Below, in pieces: positions 1 to 6,114 of a stretch of DNA of 13,492 nucleotides. Numbering within the stretch: position 1 is the stretch's first letter; each line of letters begins with the position of its first letter. Source of the DNA: Clostridiaceae bacterium (GTDB taxonomy: Bacteria; Bacillota; Clostridia; UBA1212; DUPL01); contig JAAYLF010000176.1 in the NCBI GenBank assembly GCA_012522035.1, positions 1 through 13,492 on the forward strand, given 5' to 3'. The notes beneath the pieces are model-generated. The model saw nothing but the letters and a program-made list of their open reading frames with translations, had not been told where the DNA came from and made no database searches. Made by a program: the position numbers and the translations under genes.

Positions 1-1
1 C

Positions 2-1213
2 CATGAAGGCATTATCCACATCGGTGCTGAAGTACAGGCAGGAGATATTCTTGTTGGAAAGGTTACTCCAAAAGGAGAGACCGAACTTACAGCTGAAGAA
101 AGACTCTTGCGTGCAATTTTCGGTGATAAGTCCAGGGATGTAAGAGATACTTCCCTCAGAGTACCTCATGGAGAGTCAGGAATCGTTGTGGATGTCAAGG
201 TGTTCACAAGGGAGCAGGATGATGATCTTGCACCTGGTGTAAACAAGCTCGTAAGAGTTTACGTAGCTCAGAAGAGAAAGCTTTCCGTGGGAGACAAAAT
301 GGCAGGACGCCACGGTAACAAGGGCGTAATATCCAGAATTCTTCCTGAAGAGGATATGCCATTCCTGCCAGATGGAACTCCTTTGGATGTTGTGTTGAAT
401 CCTCTGGGCGTTCCTTCTCGAATGAACCTGGGTCAGGTTCTTGAGGTTCACCTTGGATATGCAGCAAGAGCGCTGGGCTGGAAGGTTGCGTCTCCCGTAT
501 TTGATGGTGCTACCGAAGACGACATCATGAACACACTGAAAAAGGCAGGTCTCCCTGAGCACGGAAAGACCATACTCAGAGACGGCAGAACGGGAGAAGA
601 GTTTGACAACCCCGTAACAGTCGGATACATGTACTACATGAAGCTCTTCCATCTGGTTGACGACAAGATCCACGCAAGAAGCACCGGACCATACTCATTG
701 GTAACCCAGCAGCCTCTTGGCGGAAAAGCTCAGTTTGGCGGCCAGCGTTTCGGAGAGATGGAAGTTTGGGCTCTCGAAGCTTACGGTGCTGCTTACACAT
801 TGCAGGAGATTCTGACAATCAAGTCCGACGACACGGTTGGTCGTGTAAAAACATACGAAGCGATTGTCAAGGGAGAAAATGTTCCTGAACCAGGAATACC
901 TGAGTCGTTCAAGGTTCTTGTTAAAGAGCTCCAGAGCCTTGCCCTTGATGTGAAGATATTCACTGAGGAAGGAGAAGAAATTCCGATTAAGGAAACCGAG
1001 GAAGACTATATCAAGAATCCGGACAAGTACCGCCCCAAGAGGGAGGAGGAAAATCCTGATTTGATTGATATGGAAGATGACAATGCAGATTTGTTGACCA
1101 AGGATTTGGATTATGATGTGTCTGGCGATGATGACTTTGCAGATGGCAGCGATCTAAGTGCGGAACTTATTAAGGAAACGTATTTGAAGCATGCTGAAAA
1201 GGTTGAGGAGTAG
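2..1213 (+). CDS. rpoB: RNA polymerase beta subunit, C-terminal 403 residues (5' truncated by window edge)
   Basis: This is the C-terminal third of the beta subunit of RNA polymerase, which forms part of the catalytic centre and the clamp contacts with beta'. The frame is open from base 2, so the gene begins upstream of the window. A TTG at 107 in the same frame is not a start. Visible signatures are GDILVGKVTPKGETEL near the left edge, KLSVGDKMAGRHGNKG (codons about 93-108; active-site lysine region), PFLPDGTPLDVVLNPLGVPSRMN and GGKAQFGGQRFGEMEVWALE. These are all standard for RpoB. After the conserved core comes an acidic tail rich in Asp and Glu, ending AEKVEE, of a kind common in clostridia. 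The rifampicin-resistance region lies upstream and cannot be assessed. rpoC follows after 16 bp, so the two are surely co-transcribed. Confidence 0.98.
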   Translation, partial: HEGIIHIGAEVQAGDILVGKVTPKGETELTAEERLLRAIFGDKSRDVRDTSLRVPHGESGIVVDVKVFTREQDDDLAPGVNKLVRVYVAQKRKLSVGDKMAGRHGNKGVISRILPEEDMPFLPDGTPLDVVLNPLGVPSRMNLGQVLEVHLGYAARALGWKVASPVFDGATEDDIMNTLKKAGLPEHGKTILRDGRTGEEFDNPVTVGYMYYMKLFHLVDDKIHARSTGPYSLVTQQPLGGKAQFGGQRFGEMEVWALEAYGAAYTLQEILTIKSDDTVGRVKTYEAIVKGENVPEPGIPESFKVLVKELQSLALDVKIFTEEGEEIPIKETEEDYIKNPDKYRPKREEENPDLIDMEDDNADLLTKDLDYDVSGDDDFADGSDLSAELIKETYLKHAEKVEE

Positions 1214-1229
1214 TAAAGGGAGGCGGAAC

Positions 1230-4200
1230 ATGGTAGATTTTAATTATTTTGATTCAATTCAAATAGGCCTGGCATCACCCGAGACAATTCTATCCTGGTC
1301 TCATGGAGAAGTTAAGAAACCCGAGACAATAAACTATAGAACGCTGAAGCCTGAAAAGGACGGTCTCTTTTGCGAGAGAATATTTGGCCCTACGAAGGAT
1401 GGGGAATGTCATTGTGGTAAATACAAGAAAAACAGGTACAGGGGAGTAGTATGTGACAAGTGCGGCGTTGAGGTTACCTCTTCAAAGGTGCGCCGTACTA
1501 GAATGGGACACATAGAGCTTGCCGCTCCTGTTTCCCATATATGGTTCTTCAGGGGAATTCCCAGCAGGATGGGTCTTCTTTTGGACATGGCTCCACGCCA
1601 GCTTGAAAAGGTATTGTATTTTGCATCCTATGTTGTTCTTGACGAGGGAAATACAACCCTTGAAAGAAAGCAGATTCTTTCTGACAAGGACTACAAGGAA
1701 GCTGTTGAAAACTTTGGCGAGAATGCCTTCAGAGCAGGCATGGGTGCGGAAGCCATCAAGGAACTGCTTGAGCAGATTGATCTGGATGAACTGGCTGAAG
1801 AACTTAAAGATGGAATAGAGAGACTTACCATTCAGGAAAAAGAAAAAGGCGGTCAGACCATAAGTCAGAAGAAGATGAGACTTATAAAGCGTCTTGAGGT
1901 TGTTGAGGCCTTCAGACAGTCCGACAACAGACCAGAATGGATGATTCTTTCTGTGATTCCGGTCATTCCTCCCGATTTGCGTCCAATGGTTCAGTTGGAC
2001 GGCGGCAGATTTGCCACATCGGATCTGAATGACCTGTACAGAAGAGTCATAAACAGAAACAATAGACTTAAGAGACTTCAGGATCTTCACGCTCCTGAGA
2101 TAATCATACGTAATGAAAAGAGAATGCTTCAGGAAGCTGTGGATGCTTTGATGGACAACGGAAGAAGAGGAAGACCCGTAACCGGTCCTGGTAACAGACC
2201 TCTGAAGTCTTTGTCCGACATGCTGAGAGGAAAGCAGGGTAGATTCCGTCAGAACCTGCTTGGTAAGCGTGTTGACTATTCTGGAAGATCCGTTATCGTT
2301 GTTGGTCCTGAGCTTAAGATATATCAGTGCGGATTGCCTAAGGAAATGGCTCTTGAGTTGTTCAAGCCGTTTGTAATGCACAAGCTGGTAACCAAGAATC
2401 TTGCAGCAAACATAAAGAGTGCAAGAAAGATGGTTGACAGGGCAAGTCTGCAGGTATGGGATATCCTTGAAGAAATTATCAAGGACCATCCAGTTCTGCT
2501 AAACCGTGCTCCAACGCTTCACAGACTGGGTATCCAGGCTTTCGAGCCTATACTGGTTGAAGGTAGGGCAATTCAGCTGCATCCATTGGTATGTACTGCA
2601 TACAACGCCGACTTTGACGGCGACCAGATGGCAGTTCACGTACCCTTGTCAGCAGAAGCCCAGGCAGAGGCACGTTTCCTAATGCTGCCTACAAACAACC
2701 TGCTGGCTCCAAAGGATGGAAAGCCTATCGTGGTACCAACCCAAGATATGGTTCTTGGCTGCTACTACATGACAATCCAGCCTGATACCAATTGGGAGAA
2801 CGCACCTCTTTATGCAAACTTTGAAGAGGCAAAGATGGAATATGATCTTGGCAGAATCAAGATTCACACACCAATAAAGATAAGAAGGGTAGCATACTTC
2901 AATGGTGAAAGAGTGTCCAAGATAATCAACACCACCATGGGAAGACTGCTTTTCAACGAGCACATCCCACAGGACCTTGGTTTTGTAGACAGAACCAAGA
3001 AAGAGAATGTATGCAATTTGGAAATAGATGAGCTTGTCAAGAAGGACACTTTGAGTGACATAATTGACAGATGTATAAAGGTTCATGGTCCTACAAGAAC
3101 TTCCATTGTACTTGATGAAATCAAGAGAATGGGATTCGAGTATTCAACAAGAGGCGCCATAACCGTAAGTATTGAGGATATTGTTGTTCCACCTGAAAAG
3201 GATGAACTTATCAAACAGGCGGACGCGGTTGTTGACAAGATTGTCAAACAGTACAGAAGGGGTCTCATTACCGAGGAAGAAAGATATGCAAATGTTATCA
3301 AGGTTTGGACCCAGACTATTGACAACCTTACCCAAGTACTCAAGGAAAGCATGGGCATGTTGAACCCAATCAACATGATGAGCGACTCCGGAGCAAGAGG
3401 TAACATCAACCAGATCAAGCAGCTGGCTGGTATGAGAGGTCTTATGTCCGATACATCCGGTAAGACACTGGAGATTCCTATCAAGGCGAACTTCCGAGAA
3501 GGTCTTGACGTGCTCGAGTTCTTTATATCCAGCCACGGTACCAGAAAGACCCTTTCCGATACCGCTTTGAGAACTGCGGACTCTGGATATTTGACTAGAA
3601 GACTGGTTGACGTAAGCCAGGAAGTAATTATCCGCATGAACGATTGCGGCACCGAGGAGTACATTGAGATATCTCCTATAATGAGTTCCGACGATGTGGA
3701 TGCAGAACCGATTGTTCCGCTTAGCGCAAGAATAACTGGAAGATATATTGCAGAAGATATTGTACATCCTGAAACCGGAGAGCTTTTGGCCAAGAAGGGC
3801 GACTTGCTCACTGATACACAGGCAAGCGCTATTGAAAAAGCTGGTTTTGACACAGTCAAGATTCGTTCCGTTCTGGTATGCGACTGCGAGCATGGCGTTT
3901 GCGCAAAGTGCTACGGATCAAACCTGGCAACAAACGAACCTTGCAACATCGGCGATGCAATAGGTATTATTGCTGCCCAGTCCATAGGAGAGCCCGGTAC
4001 CCAGCTTACCATGCGTACTTTCCATACCGGTGGTGTTGCTACGGCAGACGACATCACGCAGGGTCTCCCAAGAGTCGAGGAGCTTTTCGAGGCAAGAAAA
4101 CCAAAAGGACTTGCCACAATATCGGAGCTTGATGGTGTTGTATCCTTCTCAAGCAACGGCAAGAAAGTGGACCTCACCATTACATCCGATGATGGAGAAG

Positions 4201-4892
4201 CAAAGACCCTGTCGTTTATTGACAGCACAAAGTTCAAGGTGAGAGAAGGGGATTATGTAAAGAAGGGCGACGTTCTGGTTGAAGGTTCGATTAATCCTCA
4301 TGACATACTTAGAATATTGGGCGTGCATGGTGTCCAGAAGTACATTATTGAGGAAGTACAAAGAGTTTACAACATGCAGGGCGTTAAGATTAACGACAGA
4401 CATATCGAAGTCATCGTTAGACAGATGCTCAGGAAAGTAAAGGTTGACGAACCCGGAGACACACCACTTCTCCCAGGCAGCATTGTCAACATCCACGAGT
4501 TTGAGGCTGTCAACAGGAGAGCTGAATCCCTGGGCAAGACACCGGCATCCGGAAAGAGGGTACTGCTTGGTATTACAAAGGCATCCCTTGCCACCGACTC
4601 CTTCCTGTCTGCCGCATCCTTCCAAGAGACCACAAGGGTTCTTACGGAAGCGGCCATCAAACAGAAGAGAGATCCTTTGATTGGTCTCAAGGAGAACGTT
4701 ATCATCGGAAAACTCATTCCAGCGGGAACCGGCATGAGCAGATACAAGGATATCGAGATTCTGGTGGACAGACTGGAAGATGGTGTGGAGGAAGCCATCC
4801 CCTCAAGGCAGATTGCCGATGAAGAGGATATCTTTGAGGAAGTTCTCATTGATGATTCTGACATGCCTGATATCGATGATTTTGACGAATAA
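1230..4892 (+). CDS. rpoC: RNA polymerase beta' subunit
   Basis: The beta' subunit carries the catalytic magnesium, bridge helix, trigger loop and two zinc sites of RNA polymerase. I place the start at the ATG encoding MVDFNYFDSIQIGLASP (1220 aa), because AGGGAGG at 1217-1223 sits 6 nt upstream. A longer reading from 1191 would overlap rpoB and lacks family support. The N-terminal zinc finger uses Cys60, Cys62, Cys75 and Cys78. The catalytic motif NADFDGDQ has Asp461, Asp463 and Asp465. The trigger-loop region contains GMRGLMSDTSGKTLEIP and the histidine of FISSHGTRK (His769). The second zinc site is Cys806, Cys884, Cys891 and Cys894. All key residues are intact. The protein ends in an acidic tail (DDSDMPDIDDFDE). 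There is no clear terminator after the stop, so read-through into rpsL is possible. Confidence 0.99.
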   Translation: MVDFNYFDSIQIGLASPETILSWSHGEVKKPETINYRTLKPEKDGLFCERIFGPTKDGECHCGKYKKNRYRGVVCDKCGVEVTSSKVRRTRMGHIELAAPVSHIWFFRGIPSRMGLLLDMAPRQLEKVLYFASYVVLDEGNTTLERKQILSDKDYKEAVENFGENAFRAGMGAEAIKELLEQIDLDELAEELKDGIERLTIQEKEKGGQTISQKKMRLIKRLEVVEAFRQSDNRPEWMILSVIPVIPPDLRPMVQLDGGRFATSDLNDLYRRVINRNNRLKRLQDLHAPEIIIRNEKRMLQEAVDALMDNGRRGRPVTGPGNRPLKSLSDMLRGKQGRFRQNLLGKRVDYSGRSVIVVGPELKIYQCGLPKEMALELFKPFVMHKLVTKNLAANIKSARKMVDRASLQVWDILEEIIKDHPVLLNRAPTLHRLGIQAFEPILVEGRAIQLHPLVCTAYNADFDGDQMAVHVPLSAEAQAEARFLMLPTNNLLAPKDGKPIVVPTQDMVLGCYYMTIQPDTNWENAPLYANFEEAKMEYDLGRIKIHTPIKIRRVAYFNGERVSKIINTTMGRLLFNEHIPQDLGFVDRTKKENVCNLEIDELVKKDTLSDIIDRCIKVHGPTRTSIVLDEIKRMGFEYSTRGAITVSIEDIVVPPEKDELIKQADAVVDKIVKQYRRGLITEEERYANVIKVWTQTIDNLTQVLKESMGMLNPINMMSDSGARGNINQIKQLAGMRGLMSDTSGKTLEIPIKANFREGLDVLEFFISSHGTRKTLSDTALRTADSGYLTRRLVDVSQEVIIRMNDCGTEEYIEISPIMSSDDVDAEPIVPLSARITGRYIAEDIVHPETGELLAKKGDLLTDTQASAIEKAGFDTVKIRSVLVCDCEHGVCAKCYGSNLATNEPCNIGDAIGIIAAQSIGEPGTQLTMRTFHTGGVATADDITQGLPRVEELFEARKPKGLATISELDGVVSFSSNGKKVDLTITSDDGEAKTLSFIDSTKFKVREGDYVKKGDVLVEGSINPHDILRILGVHGVQKYIIEEVQRVYNMQGVKINDRHIEVIVRQMLRKVKVDEPGDTPLLPGSIVNIHEFEAVNRRAESLGKTPASGKRVLLGITKASLATDSFLSAASFQETTRVLTEAAIKQKRDPLIGLKENVIIGKLIPAGTGMSRYKDIEILVDRLEDGVEEAIPSRQIADEEDIFEEVLIDDSDMPDIDDFDE

Positions 4893-4902
4893 AGAAAAAA
4901 AC

Positions 4903-4931
4903 TTGACAACATAATCATATTGGTGTAGTAT
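4903..4931 (+). promoter_or_regulatory. Sigma-A-type promoter of the str cluster (rpsL)
   Basis: A perfect -35 TTGACA (4903-4908) and a -10 TAGTAT (4926-4931) are separated by exactly 17 bp. An A-rich tract (4891-4901) immediately upstream could act as an UP element. It starts 11 bp after the rpoC stop and would place the start of transcription near 4938, about 75 nt upstream of rpsL. This suggests that rpsL-rpsG-fusA can be transcribed independently of rpoBC. Confidence 0.8.
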
Positions 4932-4937
4932 TAGTTG

Positions 4938-4970
4938 GCTGTGCAGGTGGCTTTTTGACACCTGCAAAGC
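4938..4970 (+). promoter_or_regulatory. 5' leader hairpin upstream of rpsL
   Basis: TGCAGGTG (4942-4949) pairs perfectly with CACCTGCA (4959-4966) around a 9-nt loop. The stem extends by GCT/AGC (4938-4940 with 4968-4970) across one mismatch. No T-run follows, so it does not look like a terminator. It falls at the predicted transcript 5' end, which fits an mRNA-stabilising or regulatory leader structure. The loop and right arm also contain a second TTGACA (4955-4960), which could be the -35 of a weaker tandem promoter (GATAAG at 4979-4984, 18-bp spacer). The pairing is seen directly; the role is inferred. Confidence 0.6.
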
Positions 4971-5012
4971 TTAATTAAGATAAGAATTATAAACTGGGAG
5001 GTGAAAGCCAAG

Positions 5013-5426
5013 ATGCCAACATTTAATCAGCTGGTTAGGAAAGGTAGAAAAACATTCAAGCAGAAGTCACATGCACCTGCTTTGCAGAAGGGCTACAACA
5101 TTCTTAACAAGCGCAGTACTGACGTAAGCAGTCCTCAGAAGAGGGGCGTTTGCACTGTTGTTAGGACAACTTCTCCAAGGAAGCCCAACTCCGCTCTGCG
5201 TAAGATTGCGAGAGTGCGTCTTACAAATGGAATGGAAGTAACAGCATACATTCCAGGAATCGGACACAACTTGCAGGAACACAGCGTTGTTCTTATAAGA
5301 GGCGGAAGAGTAAAAGACTTGCCAGGTGTAAGATATCACATTATTAGAGGTACATTGGATACCGCAGGTGTTGCAAACCGTAAACAAGGAAGATCAAAAT
5401 ACGGCGCCAAAGCACCTAAGAAGTAA
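5013..5426 (+). CDS. rpsL: 30S ribosomal protein S12
   Basis: S12 sits at the decoding centre of the 30S subunit and controls reading accuracy and the response to streptomycin. The start is the ATG of MPTFNQLVRKGRK, 8 nt after GGGAGGTGA (4996-5004), giving 137 aa, the usual length. The upstream in-frame GTG at 5001 lies inside the ribosome binding site and is rejected. Family signatures are SSPQKRGVCTVV, KPNSALRKIARVRLTNG, GHNLQEHSVVLIRGGRVKDLPG and RYHIIRG. Notably, residue 56 is Arg (AGG, 5178-5180) in TSPRKPNSALRK. Most bacteria, including B. subtilis (Lys56) and E. coli (Lys43 counting Met), have Lys there, and Lys-to-Arg is a classic streptomycin-resistance change. Lys101 (GGRVKDLPG), the other hot spot, is wild type. 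It is the first gene of the str cluster. Confidence 0.98.
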   Translation: MPTFNQLVRKGRKTFKQKSHAPALQKGYNILNKRSTDVSSPQKRGVCTVVRTTSPRKPNSALRKIARVRLTNGMEVTAYIPGIGHNLQEHSVVLIRGGRVKDLPGVRYHIIRGTLDTAGVANRKQGRSKYGAKAPKK

Positions 5427-5443
5427 CAAATGGAATGAAACGG

Positions 5444-5481
5444 GACATCTCGGGAGGTGTTAGGTGTCTTTTATATATATA
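5444..5481 (+). terminator. Terminator-like hairpin I in the rpsL-rpsG gap
   Basis: GACATCT (5444-5450) can pair with AGGTGTC (5462-5468; one G-U pair), followed directly by TTTTATATATATA. A second copy of AGGTGT at 5455-5460 allows an alternative short hairpin with a CGGG loop. The two AGGTGT copies therefore compete for the same 5' arm. This may be a partial terminator or attenuator after rpsL, or part of a ribosomal-protein binding site. The stem is modest, so complete termination is unlikely and rpsG is probably still reached. Confidence 0.45.
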
Positions 5482-5508
5482 TAATTGAATAGATACCAGC
5501 ACTGACAT

Positions 5509-5538
5509 CATTCATTGATGAGTACCGATGAATTTTTA
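5509..5538 (+). promoter_or_regulatory. Hairpin II upstream of rpsG, followed by a short T-run
   Basis: ATTCATTG (5510-5517) pairs with CGATGAAT (5526-5533; one G-U pair) around an 8-nt loop and is followed by TTTTAT. An overlapping alternative stem, CATCA/TGATG (5506-5510 with 5516-5520), is mutually exclusive with it. The hairpin lies 14 nt upstream of the rpsG ribosome binding site. In E. coli, S7 binds the rpsL-rpsG intercistronic RNA to repress its own synthesis. A similar role here is an inference from position only, as the E. coli fold is not recognisable. Confidence 0.35.
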
Positions 5539-5562
5539 TCTCATGAAAAGGAGGGAAGGAAA

Positions 5563-6033
5563 GTGCCAAGAAAAGGATATATTGCTAAAAGGGAAGTTTT
5601 GCCCGACGCAAGATATAATGAAAAACTCGTAACAAAACTTATCAACAACATCATGCTGGACGGAAAAAAAGGTAAAGCAGAGAAGATATGCTATAAAGCT
5701 TTTGACATAGTTCAGGAGAAGACTGGAAGGGACGCTCTTGAAGTATTTAAAGAGGCTTTAAATAATGTTATGCCTCAATTGGAAGTAAAGGCTAGAAGAG
5801 TCGGTGGTGCTACTTATCAGGTTCCTGTAGAAGTAAGGCCTGAAAGAAGACAAACTCTTGGTCTCAGATGGCTTGTTGTTTATGCAAGGAATCGTGGTGA
5901 AAGAACCATGGCTGAAAGACTTGCAAATGAAATTCTTGATGCATTGAATCAAACAGGCGGGGCATTCAAGCGTAAGGAAGAAATGCACAGAATGGCAGAA
6001 GCGAACCGCGCATTTGCTCACTATCGCTGGTAA
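5563..6033 (+). CDS. rpsG: 30S ribosomal protein S7
   Basis: S7 is the primary assembly protein of the 30S head, binding the 3' major domain of 16S rRNA and contributing to the E site. The start is the GTG of (M)PRKGYIAKREVLPD, because AGGAGG (5549-5554) sits 8 nt upstream and the resulting 156 aa is the family length. The frame is open a further 16 codons to an ATG at 5515, but no ribosome binding site precedes that ATG and the extra residues (STDEFLSHEKEGRK) are not part of the family. Signatures include LEVKARRVGGATYQVPVEVRPERR, TLGLRWLV and the C-terminal HRMAEANRAFAHYRW. It lies 136 bp after rpsL and 81 bp before fusA. Confidence 0.97.
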   Translation: MPRKGYIAKREVLPDARYNEKLVTKLINNIMLDGKKGKAEKICYKAFDIVQEKTGRDALEVFKEALNNVMPQLEVKARRVGGATYQVPVEVRPERRQTLGLRWLVVYARNRGERTMAERLANEILDALNQTGGAFKRKEEMHRMAEANRAFAHYRW

Positions 6034-6114
6034 TTTTGTGCTAATAAATTTATTAATTCAGGGTTATCATACCTTTAGTATTTTTGAAATTGGAATTTTA
6101 AGAAGGAGGCTCCA

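Noticed and set aside
1191..1229. A longer RpoC start overlapping rpoB
   Set aside because: The extra residues are out-of-frame rpoB sequence, and a good ribosome binding site precedes the ATG at 1230.
1482..2489. A 335-codon open frame on the - strand inside rpoC
   Set aside because: It lies opposite a fully conserved rpoC. Its translation has no family features, and its openness reflects codon bias of the sense gene.
5515..5562. A 16-residue N-terminal extension of S7 from an upstream ATG
   Set aside because: It has no ribosome binding site and is unlike the family N-terminus. AGGAGG is correctly placed for the GTG at 5563.
6042..6055. A 14-bp AT-only palindrome between rpsG and fusA
   Set aside because: It is easily explained by chance in AT-rich spacer and has no supporting signal around it.
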